A DNA stretch of 9,474 bases, taken from assembly GCA_937875615.1 (NCBI GenBank), contig CALNBU010000769.1, forward strand, positions 1 to 9,474, written 5' to 3'. Below, one piece after another: positions 1 through 6,397 of the stretch. The translations under genes were made by a program, and so were the position numbers. The DNA comes from an uncultured Archangium sp. Its GTDB lineage: Bacteria; Myxococcota; Myxococcia; Myxococcales; Myxococcaceae. Within the stretch, counting starts at the first letter, position 1, and each line of letters opens with the position of its first letter. A model generated the notes under the pieces. It saw only the letters and a list, made by a program, of their open reading frames with translations. It was not told the DNA's origin and did not search any database.

Positions 1-447
1 CTGGCCGTACTTCTGCTTCACCGGCCACAGCAGCCGCCGCGCCTTGTCGAGGCTGGCGTTGTCGGGCCACGAGTTGAGCGGGTCGAAGCGCATCTGGCCG
101 CCGCCCGCGCCGCCGCGCCCGTCGCCGAGCCGGTAGGTGCCGGCGCTGTGCCACGCCATGCGGATGAAGAACGGCGCGTAGGTGCCGTAGTCGGCGGGCC
201 ACCACGGCTGTGAGGTGGTGAGCACTTGCTTGATGTCGCTCTTGACGGCCGCGAGATCGAGGGTGGCGAAGGCCTTCGCGTAGTCGAAGTCTTCTCCCAG
301 CGGGTTGGAGGTGGGGGCGTGGGCCCGGAGCGGCGAGAGGTCGAGCTGCTGCGGCCACCAGAAGCTGTTGGGCTTCGGGTCACCGGCGAGCGCCGAGGTG
401 GAGAGGACGAGCGTGGTGATGGCCACGCCTGCAGAACTGAGTCGCAT
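1..447 (-). CDS. katG: Catalase-peroxidase KatG, N-terminal 149 residues, exported form (runs off left edge)
   Basis: Bifunctional haem catalase-peroxidase that removes H2O2; family knowledge. I translated the minus strand from the ATG at 447 and found no stop before base 1, so only the first 149 codons are present. Residues 29-32 (FWWP), 82-87 (WWPADY), 94-106 (FIRMAWHSAGTYR), 108-114 (GDGRGGA) and 125-130 (NSWPDN) are hallmark KatG segments. The distal haem-pocket triad is R96, W99, H100; W99 would be the Trp of the Met-Tyr-Trp adduct, and D129 is the channel aspartate. Residues 1-21 form a signal peptide: a short Arg-containing start, a hydrophobic stretch, and an A-L-A cleavage site before G22. 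Most KatG proteins are cytoplasmic, so this is probably a periplasmic type like KatP of enterohaemorrhagic E. coli. AGGGAG at 452-457 lies 4 nt before the ATG and supports this start. The gene lies 85 bp downstream of ligA on the same strand but has its own promoter candidate. The proximal His, the Tyr and Met of the adduct, and the C-terminal domain are outside the window. Confidence 0.95.
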   Translation of the reverse strand, partial: MRLSSAGVAITTLVLSTSALAGDPKPNSFWWPQQLDLSPLRAHAPTSNPLGEDFDYAKAFATLDLAAVKSDIKQVLTTSQPWWPADYGTYAPFFIRMAWHSAGTYRLGDGRGGAGGGQMRFDPLNSWPDNASLDKARRLLWPVKQKYGQ

Positions 448-492
448 GGGGCTCCCTGGGGACGGTGAGCGACGGGAGTGTCGCCCATGCGG

Positions 493-529
493 TTAGACTT
501 AATCTAAAAATAGATGACTTCAACCTCAA
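493..529 (-). promoter_or_regulatory. Candidate katG promoter overlapped by a PerR/Fur-like palindrome
   Basis: On the minus strand TTGAGG (524-529) is followed after 17 bp by TAGATT (501-506), each matching 4 of 6 sigma-70 consensus bases. The -10 lies inside TTAGACTTAATCTAA (493-507, plus-strand reading), a 7-1-7 inverted repeat with 6 of 7 pairs. It agrees with the PerR box TTATAATnATTATAA at 10 of 14 defined positions. A further TAGAT at 511-515 pairs with ATCTA at 502-506, so there may be extra half-sites. The patch is AT-rich inside very GC-rich DNA and about 46 bp upstream of the katG ATG. A peroxide-sensing Fur-family repressor bound here would block the -10. Promoter and regulator identity are inference; the palindrome is seen directly. 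Confidence 0.45.
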
Positions 530-532
530 GAT

Positions 533-2498
533 TCATTCTTGGAGCAGGGCGATGAGCTCGGCTTCGCTCAGTACGCGCACGCCCAGCTCCTGCGCCTTCT
601 TCAACTTGGAGCCGGCGTCTTCCCCGGCGACCACGTAGTCGGTCTTCTTCGACACGCTGCCCGACACCTTGCCGCCGCGGCGCTCGATGGCCTCTTTCGC
701 CTCTTCGCGCGGCATCGACAGGGTCCCCGTCAGCACCACCGTCTTGCCGGTGAAGGTGCCTTCCGGGCGCGACGCCGGCGGAGCGCAGCTCCGCCACCAG
801 CGCGCGGTTCTCTTCGTCTTCGAACCAGCCGTGGATGGACTTCGCCATCTCCGGGCCGATGTCCTTCACGCCCTCGAGCGCCTCGATGGAGGCGTTCATC
901 AGCGCGTCCATGTCGCGGAAGTGTTCGGCCAGCGTCTTCCCCGTGGCCTCACCCACCTCGGGGATGCCGAGCGCGTAGATGAAGCGGCGCAGCGTGGTGC
1001 GCTTGCTGTGCTCGATGGCGGCGACGAGGTTCTGCGCCGACTTCTCTCCCATGCGCTCCAGCGTCATCAGCTGCGAGGCCTCCAGCGCGTACAGCCCGGC
1101 GACGGAGGTGACGAGGCCGGTCTCGACCATCGCCTCGCACAGCTTCTCGCCCAGGCCGTCGATGTCCATCGCGGTGCGGGTGGCGAAGTGGCGCAGCCGG
1201 CCGGCCAGCTGCGCGGGGCACGCGCGGTTGGTGCAGCGGGCGATGATGCCGTCCTCCTCGCGGCGCACCGGGCCCTGACAGACGGGGCACTGCGTCGGGA
1301 AGGGGAACTCTGCCAGCTCGCCTTCGCGCCGGCTGGTGATGACCTTGACGATCTCGGGGATGACGTCGCCCGCGCGCCGCAGGAAGACCCAGTCGCCGAC
1401 GCGCACGTCCTTCCGCCGCAGCTCCGATTCGTTGTGGAGGGTGGCGCGGCTCACGGTGACCCCGCCTACGAAGACCGGCCGGAGGTGCGCCACCGGCGTC
1501 AGCGCTCCGGTGCGGCCCACTTGCACGTCGATGTGCTCGACGAAGGCCTCCATCTCTTCGGGCGGAAACTTGTAGGCCACCGCCCAGCGCGGCGTCTTCG
1601 AGACCCGGCCCAGCCGCAGGCGCGCGTCGCTGTCGTCGACCTTCACCACCAGCCCGTCGATTTCATAGGGGAGCGCGTGGCGGTCGCGCAGCAGCGCGGC
1701 GTACTCGCCCAGCACGCCGTCCCGCCCCTGGACGACGCTCCGGCGCGGGTTCACCGGGAGGCCGAGCCGCTCGAAGGTCTGCAGCTTCTCCGCGTGCGTG
1801 GCGAAGGTGAGGCCGTCGACCTCGCCGAGCTCGTACAGGTACACGCTGAGCGGCCGCGCCGCGGTCATCTTCGTGTCGAGCTGTCGCAGCGAGCCGGCCG
1901 CGGTGTTGCGCGGGTTCACGTACGGCGCGTCGCCGCGGGCCAGGGCCTGCTCGTTCAGCTTCTTGAAGTCCTTCTTGTTGATGAAGACCTCGCCGCGCAC
2001 CTCGAGCAGCCTGGGCGCCTCGCCGGTCAGCAGCAGCGGCAGGTTGCGGATGGTCTTGAGGTTCTCGGTGACGTCTTCGCCGATGACCCCGTCGCCGCGG
2101 GTGCTGCCCTGCACGAAGCGGCCGTGCTCGTAGACCAGCTCGATGGCGAGGCCGTCCAGCTTGGGTTCGCACACGTAGGTGACCTGCTCGACGTTCAGCG
2201 CCTTGCGGATGCGCTCGTCGAACTCGGCCAGCTCGCCTTCATCGAAGACGTTGCCCAGCGAGAGCATCTGCTGGCGGTGCGTCACCCGGGCGAACTTCTC
2301 GAGCACCGCGCCGCCGACGCGCTGGGTGGGCGACTGGGGGGTCTGCAGGTGGGGGTGGCGCGCCTCGAGGGCCTGCAGCTCCCGCATCAGCGTGTCGTAG
2401 GCGGTGTCGGAGAGCTCCGGGGCGTCGAGCGTGTAATAGAGCCGGTCGTGGCGGGCGATGAGGTCGAGGAGCTCCGCGTGTCGTTGGTCGTCCGTCAC
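533..2498 (-). CDS. ligA: NAD+-dependent DNA ligase LigA, single-base frameshift before the BRCT domain
   Basis: Seals nicks in DNA using NAD+ during replication and repair. The start is GTG at 2498, with no strong Shine-Dalgarno. Domain order fits the family: Ia NAD-binding helices (residues 12-45), adenylation domain with the catalytic KLDG lysine at K113, the second adenylation motif DGLVVKVD (281-288), OB fold (about 318-390), four-Cys zinc finger (C404, C407, C422, C427), then helix-hairpin-helix repeats (about 445-560). The frame is then lost: after A577-P578 it reads a low-complexity Arg-rich tail to a stop at 504. The +1-shifted frame instead encodes EGTFTGKTVVLTGTLSMP and a complete BRCT domain, stopping with TGA at 533-535. 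Removing one base from the GGG at 765-767 (plus strand) restores one continuous 654-aa protein, close to the usual length of about 670. The out-of-frame BRCT still looks well conserved, so this is a sequencing error or a very recent mutation. As read, the product keeps all catalytic domains but lacks BRCT. Confidence 0.95.
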
Positions 2499-2570
2499 GG
2501 TCGGCGCTCTTACCCTGCGCGCCCGCCTCCGGTGCGCGGCTTCTGCCGTGTCGGCGTTCCAAAAAATCGA

Positions 2571-2595
2571 GGGGCCCGGGCCTCAGACTTCTGAG
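2571..2595. repeat. Palindrome pair in the ligA upstream region
   Basis: The 10-bp self-complementary GGCCCGGGCC (2573-2582) runs directly into CTCAGA-CT-TCTGAG (2582-2595), a perfect 6-bp inverted repeat. On the minus strand a T6 run (2561-2566) follows about 6 nt later. The arrangement faintly resembles an intrinsic terminator reading toward ligA, but the stems can only form very small loops and no gene ends there. It could be an operator or unstructured GC-rich filler. Nothing else convincing is visible in 2499-2669; no clear ligA promoter was found. Confidence 0.25.
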
Positions 2596-2669
2596 CGGGG
2601 CCGCCGCGAACCGGCTGATTCATGAGGCGTCGCCGGCGTGGCCTGTCGCTTGCTTGGCCTGCACGCACG

Positions 2670-2894
2670 ATGCGTTTCCAGACCGCCAGGTGGCCTCTTC
2701 TTCTGCTGTGGTGTGCGGCGATGGTGCTCCAGGCATGTGGCGGGGTAGACCCCTGCGCGCTGGAGACGGCCTGCGGGTGTGCGGCGCGCACCGATTGCGC
2801 GGTGGTGGCGGAGGCCTGCTGGTGTCCATCGGAGTGCGGGGGACCGCCGTGCGTGTGCGGAGGTGGGCAGTTTCTCCGCTGTGAGTCGCGTTGA
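2670..2894 (+). CDS. Small cysteine-rich lipoprotein, function unknown
   Basis: A 74-aa protein with a lipoprotein signal: positively charged start (R2, R7), hydrophobic core WPLLLLWCAAMVLQAC, and lipobox L20-Q21-A22-C23. The mature part is only 52 residues but holds 11 cysteines (C23, 29, 35, 37, 43, 50, 52, 56, 61, 63, 71), spaced as CxC and Cx3-6C units. It would sit on the periplasmic or surface side of a membrane with several disulfides or a bound metal. The ATG at 2670 is chosen because it gives a normal signal-peptide length. An in-frame ATG at 2622 would add 16 mainly Arg/Leu residues. Neither start has a good Shine-Dalgarno, which lowers confidence. The gene fills the space between divergent ligA and rho. 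I do not recognise a named family; short Cys-rich lipoproteins of this style are, to my knowledge, common in myxobacteria. Confidence 0.55.
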   Translation: MRFQTARWPLLLLWCAAMVLQACGGVDPCALETACGCAARTDCAVVAEACWCPSECGGPPCVCGGGQFLRCESR

Positions 2895-2908
2895 GGCGGC
2901 TATCTCGC

Positions 2909-2937
2909 TTGACTTGGGAAAAGCGCGCCCGTACCTT
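2909..2937 (+). promoter_or_regulatory. Candidate rho promoter
   Basis: TTGACT (2909-2914) matches 5 of 6 bases of the -35 consensus. It is followed after exactly 17 bp by TACCTT (2932-2937), a poor -10 with 3 of 6 matches. It would start transcription near 2944 and give a leader of about 118 nt before the rho ATG at 3062. The weak -10 is usual in GC-rich genomes. It begins 15 bp after the stop of the small lipoprotein gene. Confidence 0.4.
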
Positions 2938-2977
2938 GGCCACGCTGTCATTCTGAAGGCGCGCTCAGGTACGGGCG
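2926..2977 (+). repeat. Perfect 11-bp inverted repeat in the rho upstream region
   Basis: CGCCCGTACCT at 2926-2936 is exactly complementary in reverse to AGGTACGGGCG at 2967-2977, with 30 nt between. The left arm overlaps the spacer and -10 of the candidate rho promoter. The repeat could therefore be an operator. If transcription starts further upstream, it would form a GC-rich leader hairpin. E. coli rho is autoregulated by premature termination in its leader, so a leader control element would make sense; that link is inference. The remaining leader (2978-3061) shows no ORF or T-run of note. Confidence 0.4.
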
Positions 2978-3061
2978 AACCGGACGAAGCCCCAACCCAC
3001 ACGCACTTGCGCTCGCAGCCGACGTTCTGGCAGCCGCTGCGACCAGAAGACTCTTTTCATC

Positions 3062-4663
3062 ATGGCAGCAGCCCGTAGCCCCAAGTCATCTCCTGACTCG
3101 TCGAAGAAACGCCGCGCAAAAGACGACGAGAAGCCGAAGAAGTCGCGCTCACGTCGCGAGCCCGGCGAGTCCGACGCCCCCGAGCTCGAAGACGTCGCGG
3201 CCCGCGCCGCCGCGCGTGAAGACGAGCCGGTGGAGCGGGAGGAGCCCGAAGAGCCCGGGCAGGTGGCGCCGGTGTTGACTCCGGTGACGCACGCGGTGCG
3301 TGACGATGATCTCCAGGAAGCGCGGATCTCGGGCGAGGCCGCGGTGGAGGAGGCGCCGGAGCCCGAGGCCGCCGGTGAAGGCGGCGACTCCGAGCGCAAG
3401 CTCCAGGTCCTGAAGCTGACCGACCTCAAGCGCATGAAGATCACCGAGCTGTCCAAGATGGCCCACAACCTGGGCATCGAGGGCACGCAGGGCTTCAAGA
3501 AGCAGGAGCTGCTGGTCGCGATCCTCCAGAACGTCACCGAGAAGCGCTACGAGGTGCAGGCCGAGGGCGTGATGGAGTTGATGAGCGACGGCTACGGCTT
3601 CCTGCGCTCCGCCGACTCCGACTACCAGCCCAGCCCCGACGACATCTACGTCTCGCCCAGTCAGGTGCGGCGCTTCAACCTGCGGCCGGGTGACACCATC
3701 TCCGGGCCTATCCGCCAGCCGCGCGAGGGCGAGCGCTACTTCGCTCTGCAGAAGGTGGAGAAGATCAACTTCTCCGACCCCTTCAGCGCCGAGGTGAAGG
3801 AGCGGATCCTCTTCGACAACCTCACCGCGCTCTACCCGACGCAGAAGCTGCATCTGGAGCACGACCAGGCCGACTTCACCACCCGCATCATCGACATGTT
3901 CTCGCCCATCGGCCTCGGCCAGCGCTGCCTCATCGTGGCGCCGCCCAAGGCGGGCAAGACGGTGATGCTGCAGAACATCGCGCACGCGATCTCCCAGAAT
4001 CACCCCGACATCCACCTCATCGTGCTGCTCGTCGACGAGCGGCCGGAAGAGGTGACCGACATGCAGCGCTCGGTGCGCGGCGAGGTCGTCAGCTCCACCT
4101 TCGACGAGCCCGCCACGCGGCACGTGCAGGTGGCCGAGATGGTCATCGACAAGGCCAAGCGGCTGGCCGAGCAGAAGAAGCACGTCTGCATCCTGCTCGA
4201 CTCCATCACCCGCCTGGCGCGCGCCTACAACACGGTGGTGCCGCCGTCGGGCAAGATCCTCTCCGGCGGCGTCGACGCCAACGCGCTGCACCGGCCCAAG
4301 CGCTTCTTCGGCGCGGCCCGCAACATCGAAGAGGGCGGCTCGCTGACCATCATCGGCACCGCGCTCATCGACACCGGCAGCCGCATGGATGAGGTCATCT
4401 TCGAGGAGTTCAAGGGTACCGGAAACTCGGAGATCGTCCTCGACCGCAAGCTCTTCGAGAAGCGCATCTTCCCCTGCATGGACATCAACAAGTCCGGCAC
4501 CCGCAAGGAGGAGCTGCTGCTGGGGCCGGCGGATCTGGTGCGGGTCACCGCGCTGCGTCAGGTGCTGCACCCCTTCACGCCCATCGACGCCATGGAGTTC
4601 GTGCTGAAGCACATGCGCCCCACCCGGGACAACACCGAGTTCCTGGGCGGCATGAATCGCTGA
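3062..4663 (+). CDS. rho: Transcription termination factor Rho with long charged N-terminal extension
   Basis: Hexameric RNA-dependent ATPase/helicase that ends transcription at Rho-dependent sites. At 533 aa it is over 100 residues longer than E. coli Rho (419). The extra length is residues 1-115: first Lys/Arg-rich (about 1-32), then Glu/Ala/Pro-rich and strongly acidic (about 33-110), probably disordered. The conserved protein follows: Rho N-terminal SAP-like helices (118-160), cold-shock-like primary RNA-binding domain with DGYGFLRS (176-183) and DDIYVSPSQVRRFNLRPGDT (193-212), then the RecA-type ATPase. Visible there are Walker A APPKAGKT (293-300), the catalytic-Glu segment VDERPEEVTDM (324-334), Walker B CILLD (376-380), Q-loop SGGVDANAL (401-409) and R-loop KGTGNSE (451-457). 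All key motifs are intact. The ATG at 3062 has only a weak AGAAG upstream. No terminator hairpin follows the stop; 46 bp later the next lipoprotein gene begins and may be partly co-transcribed. Confidence 0.97.
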   Translation: MAAARSPKSSPDSSKKRRAKDDEKPKKSRSRREPGESDAPELEDVAARAAAREDEPVEREEPEEPGQVAPVLTPVTHAVRDDDLQEARISGEAAVEEAPEPEAAGEGGDSERKLQVLKLTDLKRMKITELSKMAHNLGIEGTQGFKKQELLVAILQNVTEKRYEVQAEGVMELMSDGYGFLRSADSDYQPSPDDIYVSPSQVRRFNLRPGDTISGPIRQPREGERYFALQKVEKINFSDPFSAEVKERILFDNLTALYPTQKLHLEHDQADFTTRIIDMFSPIGLGQRCLIVAPPKAGKTVMLQNIAHAISQNHPDIHLIVLLVDERPEEVTDMQRSVRGEVVSSTFDEPATRHVQVAEMVIDKAKRLAEQKKHVCILLDSITRLARAYNTVVPPSGKILSGGVDANALHRPKRFFGAARNIEEGGSLTIIGTALIDTGSRMDEVIFEEFKGTGNSEIVLDRKLFEKRIFPCMDINKSGTRKEELLLGPADLVRVTALRQVLHPFTPIDAMEFVLKHMRPTRDNTEFLGGMNR

Positions 4664-4709
4664 CCGCAGGTAGATCGGGCGGGGGCGTTTGGGTTAGAGG
4701 GCGCGGCCT

Positions 4710-5492
4710 ATGCGCCAGCTCTCCACCGCCCTCTGCGTCGCGATGTTCTTCGCCGGTTGCTCCGGAGGACCGGCGACCAGCGATGCAGGTGTCGAGCTCT
4801 GCGACGACGGCGTCGACAACAACGGGAACGGTCTCATCGACTGCGCGGATCCGTCGTGTGAAGCGCAGGTGGTCTGCGCGCCCGACTACGGCAGCTGCGA
4901 GAAGTGCGGCCAGGCCTGCACCGTGCAAGCCGACTGCGTCGAGCGGGACGTCTTCCGCGACCAGCCGGTGCCCCTGTGTACCGCCGGGGTGTGCCGGGCC
5001 AACGCCGAGTACGTGCGGCCGAACGTGGTGGGCGTCAACGTGCCGGTCTTCGCGCCGCGCATCCCCCGCTCGGCCTCAGTGCGCTTCATCAAGAAGACCG
5101 CGCTCGATGGCTCCGCGGTGACCTGCGCCCGCATCAAGGCGGTGGCCGACGGGGCGGATCCCGAGAACGTGGAGGACTTCGACGCCATCGAGACCAGCGG
5201 CGCGTTCAACCTGATGGGCATCGACGTGACGCCCATCCAGCAGTGGACCGCGGCCGACAACACCCTGCGCATGCGCTGGGTCCCCACCCAGACCGGCAGC
5301 GACTACCTCATCTGGATGGACTTCTGGGGTGGCCCGCGCAACGGCGACTACCCGTCGGGGGGACGCATCGGCCACGGCTGCGTCGAGGACAGCGCGCGGC
5401 TCACGCCGGTGGTGGAGAGCGACAGCTGCCCCACGGTGCAGAGCGACGCCGGGATGTGCCGCGAGTTCCAGGTGCCCATCAACCTCGACTGA
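4710..5492 (+). CDS. Secreted cysteine-rich lipoprotein with calcium-loop-like motif, function unknown
   Basis: A 260-aa predicted lipoprotein: short signal peptide ending in lipobox F14-A15-G16-C17 with Ser at +2. Residues 31-50 form a C-D-D-G-V-D-N-N-G-N-G-L-I-D-C motif followed by ADPSC, the Asp/Asn/Gly-rich loop seen in many myxobacterial surface proteins. It resembles thrombospondin-type or EF-hand-like calcium loops bracketed by disulfides. More Cys follow (C56, C63, C66, C70, C76 and others). From about residue 85 on there is a compact domain rich in beta-prone and aromatic segments (for example DYLIWMDFWGG) that I cannot assign. It is probably anchored on the outer membrane or cell surface. 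AGAGG at 4696-4700 lies 9 nt before the ATG. It is convergent with the aldo/keto reductase gene, with only 2 bp between the two stop codons. Confidence 0.85.
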   Translation: MRQLSTALCVAMFFAGCSGGPATSDAGVELCDDGVDNNGNGLIDCADPSCEAQVVCAPDYGSCEKCGQACTVQADCVERDVFRDQPVPLCTAGVCRANAEYVRPNVVGVNVPVFAPRIPRSASVRFIKKTALDGSAVTCARIKAVADGADPENVEDFDAIETSGAFNLMGIDVTPIQQWTAADNTLRMRWVPTQTGSDYLIWMDFWGGPRNGDYPSGGRIGHGCVEDSARLTPVVESDSCPTVQSDAGMCREFQVPINLD

Positions 5493-5494
5493 GG

Positions 5495-6397
5495 TCAGCT
5501 CCAGCGGAGCTGCGCGCGCTGGCCCCAGTACGTCGCGGCGGGCAGGGAGAAGCGCTGCCAGTCGTCCGGCGCTTCGAGTCGCCGGGCGACGAGGTTCGAC
5601 GCGAGCTGGAGCTCCGTCGCCGCGCCCGAGAGCACCACGTCGAGGAAGGGCTGCGCCAGCGCGATGGCCAGCGCCAGCGCGTCGGGGGAAGCGCCCCGGG
5701 CGTCGGCCCAGGCGGCCCAGCCGGCGACGTCGCTCCGGGGTGAGAGGCGGCCGTTGGCGAGGCCCTCCTTGGCGATGGTGCGCCAGCCCCTGGACTTCGC
5801 GCGGGCCAGCGCCGGCCCCGCCGAGGGCTCCAGCACATTCCAGGTGGCCTGCACCCAGCTGAAGACGGGCAGCGCGAGCGCGGCGTCGATGACGTCACCT
5901 TGTCGGGGGCCGGTGACCGAGAGGCCCACCTCCACGCCGGACTCCCGGAGCTCCGCCAGGCGGTCCAGCACCGCCGCGTCGCGCAGCACGCCGCTCTCGA
6001 GCGTCGCGGAGTGGATCTGGTACACCGAGAGCCACGGCCCCAGCAGGGCGCGCGACTCGGCCCACTGGGCGGAGAGGTGCGTGGCCGACAGCTCCTTCAC
6101 CTCGTGGACCGCGGCGTCGGAGCGCCAGTCGGCGGTGTAGCGGTACCCCCACTTGGAGGACACGCACACGCCGCTCGGTCGCCGGGCCTGGAGCCAGGTG
6201 GCGAGGAAGGCCTCGCCGCGGCCGTAACTGCGGGCGACGTCGAAGTGGCGCACGCCGGCGGTCCACGCCGCGTCGAGCACCCGGTGCGTCTGCGACTCCA
6301 TGGCCTCGGGCGCGAGCGAAGGCAGGTCCTGCTCGTGGCCCAGCGTCATGTACCCGGGGCGCCCCAGCGCCGCCAGGCCCAGCCCCAGCGCGCCCAT
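5495..6397 (-). CDS. Aldo/keto reductase family protein
   Basis: NAD(P)H-dependent oxidoreductase of the AKR (TIM-barrel) superfamily, 300 aa; substrate unknown. The catalytic tetrad can be placed: D53 and Y58 in FDVARSYGRGE, K82 in VSSKWGYRY, and H129 in VYQIHSA. The barrel strands GVEVGLSVTGPRQ (154-166), FSWVQATWNVLEP (179-191) and WRTIAKEGLANGRL (205-218) follow in order, close to the branch of small bacterial reductases annotated as oxidoreductase or D-threo-aldose dehydrogenase-like. The ATG at 6397 shares one base with the stop of the methionine aminopeptidase gene (TGATG). GGGAAG lies 4 nt before it, so translation is probably coupled. A GTG one codon upstream is an alternative start. 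The open frame continues upstream, but that part is the shadow of the aminopeptidase. It is the last gene of the operon. Confidence 0.9.
   Translation of the reverse strand: MGALGLGLAALGRPGYMTLGHEQDLPSLAPEAMESQTHRVLDAAWTAGVRHFDVARSYGRGEAFLATWLQARRPSGVCVSSKWGYRYTADWRSDAAVHEVKELSATHLSAQWAESRALLGPWLSVYQIHSATLESGVLRDAAVLDRLAELRESGVEVGLSVTGPRQGDVIDAALALPVFSWVQATWNVLEPSAGPALARAKSRGWRTIAKEGLANGRLSPRSDVAGWAAWADARGASPDALALAIALAQPFLDVVLSGAATELQLASNLVARRLEAPDDWQRFSLPAATYWGQRAQLRWS
5496..5512 (+). terminator. Short hairpin at the convergent gene ends, without T-tract
   Basis: CAGCTCC-AGC-GGAGCTG is a perfect 7-bp stem with a 3-nt loop, starting 4 nt after the lipoprotein stop and lying over the last codons of the convergent reductase. 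No T-run follows on either strand. It could act as an RNA 3'-end stabiliser or a weak terminator for the plus-strand transcript, but may be chance in GC-rich coding DNA. Confidence 0.25.

Noticed and set aside
18..488. Open minus-strand frame beginning MGDTPVAH over the katG region
   Set aside because: Ser/Arg/Pro low-complexity shadow in another frame; the katG frame from 447 has unmistakable family motifs.
669..2594. Long plus-strand open frame opposite ligA
   Set aside because: Composition is Arg/Ala/Val/Leu/His-rich antisense shadow typical of GC-rich genes; ligA on the other strand is certain.
2561..2600. Intrinsic terminator on the minus strand (GC palindromes then T6)
   Set aside because: The palindromes give only tiny loops and no upstream minus-strand gene needs a terminator.
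2583..3002. 139-residue minus-strand frame in the ligA-rho gap
   Set aside because: Arg/Pro-rich, no start signal, antisense to the better supported Cys-rich lipoprotein.
3149..4612. Long minus-strand open frame opposite rho
   Set aside because: Antisense shadow of rho with no recognisable motif.
4664..4709. Terminator after rho
   Set aside because: No inverted repeat or T-run found; rho may end by Rho-dependent termination or read into the lipoprotein gene.
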